Shown piece by piece: positions 43,835-51,794 of a stretch of DNA of 64,000 bases (positions within the stretch are counted from its first letter, which is position 1; every line of letters starts with the position of its first letter). The notes beneath the pieces are model-generated. The model saw only the letters and a list, made by a program, of their open reading frames with translations. It searched no databases and was not told where the DNA came from. Both the position numbers and the translations under genes were made by a program. This stretch comes from Streptomyces sp. LHD-70 (GTDB taxonomy: Bacteria > Actinomycetota > Actinomycetes > Streptomycetales > Streptomycetaceae): contig NZ_JAVIFW010000007.1 in assembly GCF_031157275.1 (NCBI RefSeq), positions 310,001 through 374,000 on the forward strand. The letters run 5' to 3'.

Positions 43835-45193
43835 ATGCAGCACGACGTACTCATCGTCGGCGCCGGCGCCGCAGGCGTGACGACCGCCTACCAGCTCCGT
43901 GAATCCGGCCTCGACATCGGCGTCTACGAATCCTCGGACCGGATCGGCGGACGCACCCGCAGCGTCGGCATCGGCGGCCTCGCCGTCAACACCGGCGCCA
44001 TGTTCATCTACCGTGACACCCCTGCCGAAGCGCTGGCAGCCGAACTCGGCATCCGCACCGAGCCGTTCGAGCCGGATACCTACGGAATCCACGTGCACGG
44101 CCGGACCGTGGTCGACGCCGACAACACGGCACTCATCGCCCGCCTGCCCCTGGACGACGAGGCCAGGAAGCAGCTCACCGCCTTCGTCGACGAAGCCATG
44201 GACGAGTACCGGCGCTGCACCGACGGTGGCGCACTCGCCTCCCGCTCCGACGAACTCGGCGCACAGTCGGTCGAGGACCGGCTCACCGACCTGCACCCGG
44301 ACGTCGCCCGCATCATCAGGACCGCTGTCCGGGGCGGCGCCGTCGGCAAGGCCTCGCAGACCACCGCCCAGTACGGCCTGCGGTACTTCGCCTCCTACCT
44401 CGCCCACGAGAAGCGCAACCGGCTCTTCCCTGTGGACGGCATGCAGCAGCTTCCGCTGCGCATGGCGGAGCAACTACCTAAAGGAACCGTGCACTTGGGG
44501 GTGACGGTCGAGTCCGTCGAGCCGCTCGACGACGGCGCCCATCGGGTCCGGCTCCGCGAGCCGGACGGCAGCACGAGAACGGTCGCGGCCCGCCGCGTGG
44601 TCGTCACCGTGCCCGCACCCCAGGTGCCGGAGGTCGTGCCGCACCTGCCCGGCTGGAAGCGGGACGCCCTGGACAAGGCCCTCACCCCGGGCAGCAGAAC
44701 CCTCGCCGTCGTCGCCGATGTCCGCCACGCCCCGCACCTGGCCGACTGGTCCTTCCTCACCACGGTCGGCACCCGCTTCGACGCCGTCATCAACCCCACA
44801 CCCGGCCGCCCCCGAACCGATCCCCGTACGGGCGCCTCCCTCATCCAGTACGTCTGCTACGGCAACAGCGCGGGCCACCAGGAGGGATTCGGCACCAACG
44901 AGTCGGAACTCGACGCCTGGGTAAAGGACTTCCTCATCGTGGCGCCGGAACTACGCGGCCATGTCGTCGGCGTGCATGGGCAGACCTGGCCGCACTGCTT
45001 CTCCCTCCTGTCCCCCACACGACTGTCCGTACTGGACGCGCTGCGCCGCCCGGTCCACGGCATCGAGTTCGCGGGCGACTACACCTCGGCGACGGCAGGC
45101 ACGCACGGCTGCTACGCCGAGGCGCAGCGAGTCGCCGAGAGCCTGCTGCGTGCCGAGTCCACAGCCGAGGGGCTTGAACTCGACACGCGTTGA
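43835..45193 (+). CDS. Flavin monoamine oxidase family protein
   Basis: 452 residues from ATG 43835, with AAAGGAG 8 nt upstream; a GTG at 43817 overlaps the previous stop but has no ribosome site. VLIVGAGAAGVTTAYQL and ESSDRIGGRTRS are the MAO FAD signature, and the C-terminal FAGDYTSATAGTHGCYAEA closes the FAD site. It would oxidise an amine to an imine or aldehyde with O2 or an acceptor. Last gene of the + strand operon. Confidence 0.85.
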   Translation: MQHDVLIVGAGAAGVTTAYQLRESGLDIGVYESSDRIGGRTRSVGIGGLAVNTGAMFIYRDTPAEALAAELGIRTEPFEPDTYGIHVHGRTVVDADNTALIARLPLDDEARKQLTAFVDEAMDEYRRCTDGGALASRSDELGAQSVEDRLTDLHPDVARIIRTAVRGGAVGKASQTTAQYGLRYFASYLAHEKRNRLFPVDGMQQLPLRMAEQLPKGTVHLGVTVESVEPLDDGAHRVRLREPDGSTRTVAARRVVVTVPAPQVPEVVPHLPGWKRDALDKALTPGSRTLAVVADVRHAPHLADWSFLTTVGTRFDAVINPTPGRPRTDPRTGASLIQYVCYGNSAGHQEGFGTNESELDAWVKDFLIVAPELRGHVVGVHGQTWPHCFSLLSPTRLSVLDALRRPVHGIEFAGDYTSATAGTHGCYAEAQRVAESLLRAESTAEGLELDTR

Positions 45194-45312
45194 GGCTGTC
45201 GACACCACGTTCGGTCTCGACAGCCCCGATTTCGACTTCGGACCAAGCACCCCTGGAACGCACAGCCGCTGTCGGCCATTCGCCCTGCGTGTCGGGCTCG
45301 GCTGGACAAACA

Positions 45313-45346
45313 CCAGCTCAGCGCACCCGACCCCGCGGTTTCAGCG
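45313..45346. repeat. 34-bp repeat, copy 2 (3' end of pirin relic)
   Basis: 33 of 34 positions match 19135-19168, same orientation. It covers the last eight codons and stop of the pirin relic. The two copies bracket 26.1 kb of catabolic genes. Confidence 0.9.
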
Positions 45347-45495
45347 GCACCGCGGGCAGTTCCGGCGCAGGCAGCGGATCACCGTCGTACCCCTTCACCT
45401 CACCGAAGCGATCCCCATCCATCCAGTCCGAACGGGCCTGCGCGATATCCTCGTTGGAGCGCCCGATGAAGTTCCACCACATACCACAGGAATGA
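45318..45495 (-). pseudogene. Relic: C-terminal part of a pirin-family gene
   Basis: The - strand frame CGMWWNFIGRSNEDIAQ followed by RFGEVKGYDGDPLPAPELP and a TGA (45318-45320) is a pirin C-terminus of about 58 residues. Upstream the frame meets a stop near 45510 and the cupin core is gone; an integrase gene begins within 90 nt. The rest of the interval 45194-45576 holds nothing else recognisable. Pirin genes are known integration targets in Streptomyces (the phiC31 attB lies in one). Confidence 0.78.
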
Positions 45496-45576
45496 CGGTT
45501 CTCCCCAGGTCAGGGGCGTAACCGACCCTCGGACGTCAGCAATTCGTCAGCATTGGCATCCGAGGAGTCAGCACAC

Positions 45577-46740
45577 GTGGCTACCAAGACGTTGGCCCAT
45601 GGAATGGGTACGTTCTTCAAGGACTGCGAGCACGCCGAGTCGCGGTGGTCCAAGTGCCCGCACCTGTACAAGATCAGGTACCGGGACGGGACGGGGAAGC
45701 AGACGGTGGAATCCGGGTTCGCCACCCAGAACCTGGCCATCGAGCGTTTGACGGAGATCTACAACGCGAAGCGGTCCGCTCCGCAGACCCAGCGACAGAC
45801 CAAGGCCGAGCGCATCAAGAAGTACGGCACGATGCAGTTCGCCGAGTACACCACCGAGTGGAAGGCGAGCCAGCGCGACCTGGCCGAGGCCTCGGTTCGG
45901 CACCTCAACTCCCTTCTGGAAAACCACCTTTACCCCACGCTCGGCAGCCGCCGGATGGCAACGTTCGACCATAAGGTCGTCGACGGCTTCATCCAGACCA
46001 TGGAGCGCAACGGCATAGGCATGGCCACCCAGGCCAACGCCTACGACAAGCTGAAGGCGATCCTCCTCGACGCGCACCGTCTGGGCCTCTACGCCGACAA
46101 CCCCCTCGACGGGGTCAAGCCACCCCAGTACGACCCTGAACGCAGCGTCATCCCGTCCGTAGCGCAGCTCCGCACCATACGAACGGCCGGCGACGACACC
46201 TTCCTGCTCTTCGCCGACCTGATGAGCGGCTGTGGCATGCGCAACGGGGAAGCTGCTGCGGTCAACCTCAACAACATAGTCGCCGACGACGTCTACCGGA
46301 TCACCGAGCAGGTGAACCAGACGACAGGAACGTACGCGCGCCTAAAGCACCGCAAAGTCGGCGAGTACCGCGATGTCCCCCTGCCGGCCAGCATCAAGAC
46401 GACCATCGAGTGGTACGCCGACAAGCACGGCACCATTGAGGGCTACTTGCTGCGACACCCGAAGGACATCACCAGGCCATTTCCCTACCACTACTTGCAG
46501 AACCAGTGGCAACGGGACATCAAGCAGTCCGAGCAAGCAGACATCCCTGACGGCATGGTCGTCTACGGCTTCCGCCACTTCTTCGCCTCGAACTGCCTCA
46601 CCAACGGCATCCCGATCACCGACGTCGCCGAGTGGATGGGGCACAAGAGCCTCGACATCACCTTCAAGATCTACCGTCACCTCATGCCTGGCTCGATCGG
46701 CAAGGCCGCCAAGATCCTGGACGTGGGGCTCGCGGTGTAA
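45577..46740 (+). CDS. Tyrosine recombinase (phage/ICE-type integrase)
   Basis: 387 residues from GTG 45577 (GAGGAG upstream). The N-terminal domain is SAM-like and the catalytic domain starts near 190. Arg222 in CGMRNGE, Arg333 in GFRHFFAS, His356 in WMGHKS and Tyr366 in KIYRHL are in place; the usual His of HxLR is Tyr330. The full length suggests an intact enzyme. It reads away from the pirin relic, so the att junction probably lies between 45490 and 45570. No phage structural or conjugation genes follow. Confidence 0.9.
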   Translation: MATKTLAHGMGTFFKDCEHAESRWSKCPHLYKIRYRDGTGKQTVESGFATQNLAIERLTEIYNAKRSAPQTQRQTKAERIKKYGTMQFAEYTTEWKASQRDLAEASVRHLNSLLENHLYPTLGSRRMATFDHKVVDGFIQTMERNGIGMATQANAYDKLKAILLDAHRLGLYADNPLDGVKPPQYDPERSVIPSVAQLRTIRTAGDDTFLLFADLMSGCGMRNGEAAAVNLNNIVADDVYRITEQVNQTTGTYARLKHRKVGEYRDVPLPASIKTTIEWYADKHGTIEGYLLRHPKDITRPFPYHYLQNQWQRDIKQSEQADIPDGMVVYGFRHFFASNCLTNGIPITDVAEWMGHKSLDITFKIYRHLMPGSIGKAAKILDVGLAV

Positions 46741-46813
46741 GGAAGAGGGAGCCATGACCCATCGGGCTGGCGAACTCAACTGCACAGGCATGACCACGAC
46801 TTCACAGCGGCCG

Positions 46814-47002
46814 TCAGGTGAGTATCCGCTGCTGCCTGACCCACGCCTCGACCTCGGACATCCTGAACTGAATCTTCGCGTTCCGCCCCGCACCGAACCG
46901 ATACGGCCGCAGACCAAGCCTCGGGGCCTCGCGATAGACCCACTGAACAGACATGTTGAGATAGTTGGCCGTCTGCTTAACATCCATGAACTGCACAGCC
47001 AT
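46814..47002 (-). CDS. Excisionase-like small HTH protein
   Basis: 62 residues. DVKQTANYLNMSVQWVYREA is a MerR/HTH_17-type helix-turn-helix as in AlpA/Xis proteins, with a C-terminal FRMSEVEAWVRQQ. It faces the integrase across 73 nt. Probably the directionality factor of the element. Confidence 0.78.
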   Translation of the reverse strand: MAVQFMDVKQTANYLNMSVQWVYREAPRLGLRPYRFGAGRNAKIQFRMSEVEAWVRQQRILT

Positions 47003-47073
47003 GAGAACCTACCTGCGAATTTCAGACACGCCTGGGCGGAAACCCAGACGCGCCCAACCTGCAGGCAACGACC

Positions 47074-47115
47074 GGTTTGGCCTGGCCGTGGAATCACGGT
47101 ACGGCCGGCCAAACC
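47074..47115. repeat. Nested inverted repeat between xis and the SH3-like gene
   Basis: Outer arms GGTTTGGCC (47074-47082) and GGCCAAACC (47107-47115), inner arms CCGTG/CACGG. It could be an operator, a terminator or part of a recombination site. The rest of 47003-47347 shows no gene. Confidence 0.5.
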
Positions 47116-47347
47116 CACCCAACAGCCCGGATTGAGTGGGCCGACCGGACCCGTCCGGCAGCAATGGAATCTTCGCGTAGTCGCTACGAATGACTAACAG
47201 AACCGCCTCGAAGCGGAGGCGCATCGTAGAGCCATCTTCCGGCCTCACCAAACCGCGGATTCTCCTGATTCTTGGACACGGCCGACACCGAAACGTGTGG
47301 GCCAGTTTCTGGACATCCGCTTCCCGCTTCACGAGGTCAGGTTCCCC

Positions 47348-47695
47348 ATGCGCACTTCCCGTATAGCCGTCACCGCGTCCGTCCTGGGGGCGCTAGCGCT
47401 TCCCCTCGTCACCGCGTCCGCCGCCCATGCCGCCCTGCCGACTGCGACCCCCGGTTCCACAAGTGGTTACTGCACCGGGCCCGGCCCCTGGGCGGTACAC
47501 GGCACGAGTGCGGTGAAGATCCGTTCGCACCCGTCGTCGAAGTCCACAGCCCGCGGTGTGCTGCATAAGTCGCACAGCTTCAAGGCCAAGAAGAAGTCGG
47601 GCGGTTGGGTGTACGTCATCAACAAGACCACCGGCATAAAGGGCTGGGCCTCGGGGAAGTACGTGTACCGCGCCGCGGGAATGTGTCTCGACTGA
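47348..47695 (+). CDS. Small secreted SH3-like protein
   Basis: 115 residues from ATG 47348. A signal peptide of about 30 residues (MRTSRIAVTASVLGALALPL then a run ending SAAHA) precedes a mature part with two cysteines and a bacterial SH3-like core (VKIRSHPSSKSTARGVLHK, WVYVINKTTGIKGWAS). Typical of small exported Streptomyces proteins of unknown role that may bind cell wall. A strong terminator follows about 95 nt downstream. Confidence 0.78.
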   Translation: MRTSRIAVTASVLGALALPLVTASAAHAALPTATPGSTSGYCTGPGPWAVHGTSAVKIRSHPSSKSTARGVLHKSHSFKAKKKSGGWVYVINKTTGIKGWASGKYVYRAAGMCLD

Positions 47696-47789
47696 CCAGC
47701 GGGCCACGAAAGCATCCCCTTAAGTGCCCGTGGCGCCGTCGCGCGGCGGGGCATGCACCGTAGTGCACGACCGCGATCACATCGGTTCG

Positions 47790-47820
47790 GGGGCCGCACT
47801 CCGTGCTGGAGTGCGGCCCC
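47790..47820 (+). terminator. Strong hairpin terminator
   Basis: Perfect 13-bp arms (47790-47802 and 47808-47820, GGGGCCGCACTCC and its complement) with a GTGCT loop. It follows the SH3-like gene. Confidence 0.75.
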
Positions 47821-47982
47821 TGCGTTGTGGCCGCCGTAGGGCGCGGTGACGGGCTCGAAGGGGGGCCACCAGGTGCTTGATGTCCATGCCCGGCATCGGC
47901 ATCAGGACCGGCACCCGCATCTCATCTACGTTGACACCTCCGAACGCGTCGCCGCTGCGACGCCAGGATCTCGTCACCGTGC

Positions 47983-48533
47983 GTGATGCCGCCTATAGTT
48001 GACGACTTCCTCGATGCCGCCGAGCAGGCCCGGCGGCTCGACGCTGACGGTTACCTCGCCGTCGGCGGCGGATCCACGATCGGCCTGGGCAAGGCCCTGG
48101 CGCTGGAGTTCGGGGCTCCCGTGGTCGCAGTCCCCACGTACTCGGGCTCGGAGATGACGCCGATCTGGGGCCTGACCGAGAACGCGCAGAAGCGGACCGG
48201 TCAGGACCGGGCGGTGCTGCCGCGCAGCGTCGTCTACGACCCCGATCTCACCCTGACGCTCCCGCCGGAGGTCTCGGCCACCAGCGGGCTGAACGCCCTC
48301 GCGCACGCCGTCGAGGCACTCTACGCACCCGACGGGTCGCCGGTCATCGCGGCGATGGCCGAACAGGGCGTGCGCGACCTGGCGGCCGCACTGCCGGCGC
48401 TCGTCGACGACCCCCCAGGCCCCTGGTCGCCCGCGCCGCCGCGCTCCAGGAGGCGGTCCTGGCGAACCCATACTCCAACCCCCGCCCGGTCGGCCGCGCC
48501 GGCCTCGAGCAACTCCTGACAGGTGCGCTGTGA
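47983..48533 (+). pseudogene. Relic of maleylacetate reductase-like Fe-ADH, internally deleted
   Basis: A frame from about 47983 carries LAVGGGSTIGLGKALALEFG, PTYSGSEMTPIWGLTEN and SATSGLNALAHAVEALYAP, the NAD- and metal-site core of maleylacetate reductase. It stops matching after ALVDDP near 48415; the next frame reads LQEAVLANPYSNPRPVGRAG, the family C-terminus, to TGA 48531-48533. The N-terminal third and a long middle piece with the HxxxH metal ligands are missing. No function expected. Confidence 0.72.
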
Positions 48534-48997
48534 CGACTCTCGTCGGCACGAGGTGATCTGTACACCGGCCCGCACCCCCGTGGGGCGGATGCGTACCACC
48601 GGCGAACATCTGCTCGCACTTCCGTTAATGATCCTATTGAAGTCGGCACATCCGAGCCCCAAAGACCGGCACCCCGCCTCAATTCCGGTGAGACAGGGGC
48701 ATCGCGCCTCGGGGTGATCTACCGCGGGTTTCCGCCTTCGGGGTGGAGGAACGACGCGGCGCGCGGACCGCCTGAGCGCCCATGATCCATGGGCGCATGT
48801 GGGCGATCAAGTCCTTTGCCAGAGCGCTGCTTTGGGCACCGTGAGGAAACGGTGGTCGACGCCAGTGCTGGCGTCGAAACACGAGGTTATGTTGGGGATT
48901 CAGCCCGGCACCTCGTGAGAGCGCGGGGGCGTTCGGTCGGTTGGGGCTCGATGACTGCACGGTCGGCTGGGCATCGTAGAACCGGCTCGACGCTGTG
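48534..48997. other. Non-coding stretch with two perfect palindromes
   Basis: 464 nt downstream of the dimethylglycine oxidase gene (on the - strand). It holds GCGCCCATG/CATGGGCGC at 48776-48796 and TCGACGCCAG/CTGGCGTCGA at 48856-48877 (2-nt spacer). No T tract follows either. They could terminate the oxidase message or act as binding sites. No convincing frame. Confidence 0.55.
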
Positions 48998-51448
48998 TCA
49001 GCGGCGGATGCGGGTCATCTCCGGGTCGAGCAGTGGCTCGGCGGCGGTCACGGCCGACAGCTTCCGGCCGAAGTAGCCGATCTCGACGGCCGTTCCCGGC
49101 TCTGTGTACTCGGTGGGCAGCCACGCGTAGGCGATCGGGTGTCCGACCGTGTAGCCGTATGCTGCGCTGGTGACGTAGCCGACGGCTCGGCCCGCGGCGA
49201 AAACGGGCTCCTTGCCCATCACCACGGCGTCGTGGTCCTTCATCACGAGCGCGGTCAGCCGCCGCGCGACGGTGTTCTTTGTGATGCCCTCCAGCGCCTC
49301 TCGGCCGGTGAACTCTCCCTTCTTTTTGCGTACCGCGAAGCCGACGCCGGCCTCATAGGGGGTGTGCTCGGCGGTCATGTCGTGGCCCCAGGACCGGTAG
49401 CCCTTCTCCAAGCGCAGGCTGTTGAACGCGGACCGGCCGGCCGCGATCACCCCGTGCTCCTGGCCCGCCTCCCACAGGGTGTCCCACAACCGCAAGCCCA
49501 GGTCCGCGGTTGTGTACAGCTCCCAGCCGAGCTCACCCACATAGGACAGCCGCATCGCCGTGACGGGTACGTCCTTGACGAATGCCTCTTTGGCTTTGAA
49601 GTAGCCGAACCCCTCGTGCGAGAAGTCGATGTCGGCCAGGGGCTGCACCAGGTCTCGCGCCCGTGGTCCCCATAGGCCGATGCAGCAGGTACCGGAGGTG
49701 AGGTCGCGGACCTGGACCGTCCCGTCCGCAGGCAGATGACGCCGCAGCCGGACCAGGTCGAGGTTGCCGTTGGCGCCGATCTGGAACCGGTCCTCGGCAA
49801 GCCGCGCAACGGTCAGGTCGCTGAGGATGCCGCCCTTCTCATCGAGCAGCAGCGTGTACGTCACGGAGCCGACGGGCTTGTCGAGCTGGTTCGAGGTGAG
49901 TCGTTGGAGGAGGTCCAGTGCGGAAGGGCCGGTGACCTCCAACCGCTTGAGCGGGGTCATGTCGTACAGCGCCACGCGCTCCCGGGTGACCAGTGCCTCC
50001 GCCCCGGCGATCGGGGACCAGAAACGCGAGGCCCACGCGTTGCGTCCGGCGATCCGGGAGACTTCGGGCAGCTGCGCATTCGCCTCGTACCAGTGCGGGC
50101 GCTCCCAGCCGCCGCCCTCCAGGAACACCGCGCCCAGCTCCTGCTGTCGGCTGTGGAAGGGGCTCGTCCGCAGCGGCCGGGGCCGCTCGGGGGACTGGTG
50201 CGGATGGATGATGTCGTAGATCTCGGCAAAGCTCTGGCAACTGCGCTCGTGCACGTGGTTCGGCGCCAGCTGGACCTCTTCGAAGCGGTTGATGTCGCAC
50301 TCGTGGACGTCCACCCCCGGGCGCCCGTCGACCATCCACTCAGCGACGGCCCTGGCGACGCCCGTGGAGTGGGTCACCCAGACCGCCTCGGCCAGCCAGA
50401 AGCCCTTGACCGTGCCCGATTCGCCGATCAGCGGCATCCCGTCGCTCGTGAACGAGAAGAGACCGTTGAAGCCGTCCGCGACCTCGGCCTCGGACAGGGC
50501 GGGCAGGAGCACTTGCGAGTCGGCCCAGGCACCCGCGAAGTCCGCCTCGGTGAAATCCAGTACGGAGGGCATGACCCGGCTGTCCGAAGGGTGGGCGAGG
50601 TCGTCTGCCGACACGGGCAGCGGCCGGTGCGCGTAGGAGCCGATGCCGATCCGGTCGCCGAGCTCTCGGTAGTACAGGCCGGCATCCTGGTTGCGCAGGA
50701 TCGGCAGGTTGGCCTCGTCCAGCTCCGTGTTGCGCCCTCGCAGCAAGGGGAGCGGGGTGGTGGTGGCGTACTGGTGGCCCATCGGCACCAAAGGCACCGG
50801 CTGGCCCGCCATGTGGCCGATCTTCGGGCCCCAGAATCCGGCACAGGAGACCACGATGTCGGCCTGGAAGGTGCCCCGGTCGGTCACCACGGCGCGCACT
50901 GCGCCGTCCCGGGTCTCGATGTCGGTAACGGTGTGGTGGCCCAGAAAGACAGCTCCCCGGTCCATGGCACGGCGTGCTTGCGCCTCGCCGATCCGTAGTG
51001 CCTTGGCCAGGCCGTCGGTGGGGATGTGGAACGCACCGAGGATCTTGCCGGGGTCAAGCAGGGGGTGCAGTTCGGCCGCCTCGGCGGGGTCGACCAGGCG
51101 GCTCTCCACACCCCACGACGTCAGCCATCCTTGGCGACGCTGGAGTTCGGCGAGGCGTTCGGGGCTGGTGGCGACCTCAAGTCCGCCGACCTGGCGGAAG
51201 CACCACTGCCCGTCCAGGTCCAGGGCTCGGGCCTTCTCGACGGTGTAGCGGGCGAACTCGGTCATCGTCTTGGAGGGGCTGGTCTGGAAGACAAGGCCGG
51301 GGGCGTGCGAGCTGGAACCGCCGGTGGCGAACAGCGGGCCCTGTTCCAGCACGGTCACGTCGGTCCAGCCACGAACGGTCAGCTCGTCGGCGAGCGAGCA
51401 GCCGACGATCCCGGCCCCGATGACGACCACCTTGGGCTGCGAAGACAT
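48998..51448 (-). CDS. Dimethylglycine oxidase/dehydrogenase (FAD + GcvT)
   Basis: 816 residues, close to the 830 of Arthrobacter dimethylglycine oxidase. N-terminal FAD motif VVVIGAGIVGCSLADEL; His48 in GGSSSHAPGLVF is at the position of the covalent FAD histidine. The C-terminal half (about 430-816) is a GcvT-like tetrahydrofolate-binding aminomethyltransferase domain ending with FTGREAL and related motifs. It oxidises dimethylglycine to sarcosine and hands the methylene group to folate. Divergent from the glycine-betaine Rieske gene. Sarcosine oxidase of the same superfamily is an alternative. Confidence 0.85.
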   Translation of the reverse strand: MSSQPKVVVIGAGIVGCSLADELTVRGWTDVTVLEQGPLFATGGSSSHAPGLVFQTSPSKTMTEFARYTVEKARALDLDGQWCFRQVGGLEVATSPERLAELQRRQGWLTSWGVESRLVDPAEAAELHPLLDPGKILGAFHIPTDGLAKALRIGEAQARRAMDRGAVFLGHHTVTDIETRDGAVRAVVTDRGTFQADIVVSCAGFWGPKIGHMAGQPVPLVPMGHQYATTTPLPLLRGRNTELDEANLPILRNQDAGLYYRELGDRIGIGSYAHRPLPVSADDLAHPSDSRVMPSVLDFTEADFAGAWADSQVLLPALSEAEVADGFNGLFSFTSDGMPLIGESGTVKGFWLAEAVWVTHSTGVARAVAEWMVDGRPGVDVHECDINRFEEVQLAPNHVHERSCQSFAEIYDIIHPHQSPERPRPLRTSPFHSRQQELGAVFLEGGGWERPHWYEANAQLPEVSRIAGRNAWASRFWSPIAGAEALVTRERVALYDMTPLKRLEVTGPSALDLLQRLTSNQLDKPVGSVTYTLLLDEKGGILSDLTVARLAEDRFQIGANGNLDLVRLRRHLPADGTVQVRDLTSGTCCIGLWGPRARDLVQPLADIDFSHEGFGYFKAKEAFVKDVPVTAMRLSYVGELGWELYTTADLGLRLWDTLWEAGQEHGVIAAGRSAFNSLRLEKGYRSWGHDMTAEHTPYEAGVGFAVRKKKGEFTGREALEGITKNTVARRLTALVMKDHDAVVMGKEPVFAAGRAVGYVTSAAYGYTVGHPIAYAWLPTEYTEPGTAVEIGYFGRKLSAVTAAEPLLDPEMTRIRR

Positions 51449-51736
51449 GCGGTTCCTCCGAGAGTCGAGGCGATGGGATGGCCAGTGGCCGCGTAGCGCG
51501 GGGGGCGCCCTCGGCGCACCGTCCGGTGGCGTTGTCGGTGATGCCTTCGGTCACGCCTGGCCCGGTGGCGCAGACGGTTTCAGGGCATGGGGGTGCGCGT
51601 TGTGGGCGGCGCGCTGCCGCAGAAGACATGGTGGATTGACATACCAGCTGCGCGGCACCGTAGGACGGTCGCTCCCATCCGTCAATGGCCCTTGAGCGAC
51701 GTCGGATTCCGAGTCAGGAGACGATCAACGGGGTGT

Positions 51737-51775
51737 TTGAACGATCGTCCACACCTCCATTGAACGAACGTCCAA
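51737..51775. promoter_or_regulatory. Two TTGAACG-type operator boxes upstream of the Rieske operon
   Basis: Box 1 (51737-51751) TTGAACGATCGTCCA; box 2 (51760-51775) TTGAACGAACGTCCAA. Both are imperfect palindromes spaced 23 nt. Box 2 covers the -35 hexamer of the Rieske promoter, so a bound TetR protein would block it. The same motif recurs at 60678-60703 and 60883-60923. The rest of 51449-51794 has no gene. Confidence 0.7.
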
Positions 51776-51788
51776 ACGGGTCTATGTT
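51760..51788 (+). promoter_or_regulatory. Promoter of the Rieske operon
   Basis: -35 TTGAAC (51760-51765), a 17-nt spacer, -10 TATGTT (51783-51788), then ATG at 51795. The start would be within a few bases of the ATG, giving a leaderless message, and no ribosome site is visible. Confidence 0.62.
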
Positions 51789-51794
51789 GTCGCC

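Noticed and set aside
48679..48960. A 93-codon - strand frame in the gap behind the dimethylglycine oxidase gene.
   Set aside because: No ribosome site and no family resemblance; it runs through both palindromes, which argues against coding.
45190..48990. tRNA gene as the integrase attachment site.
   Set aside because: No cloverleaf-like sequence is visible near the integrase; the pirin relic is the better candidate target.
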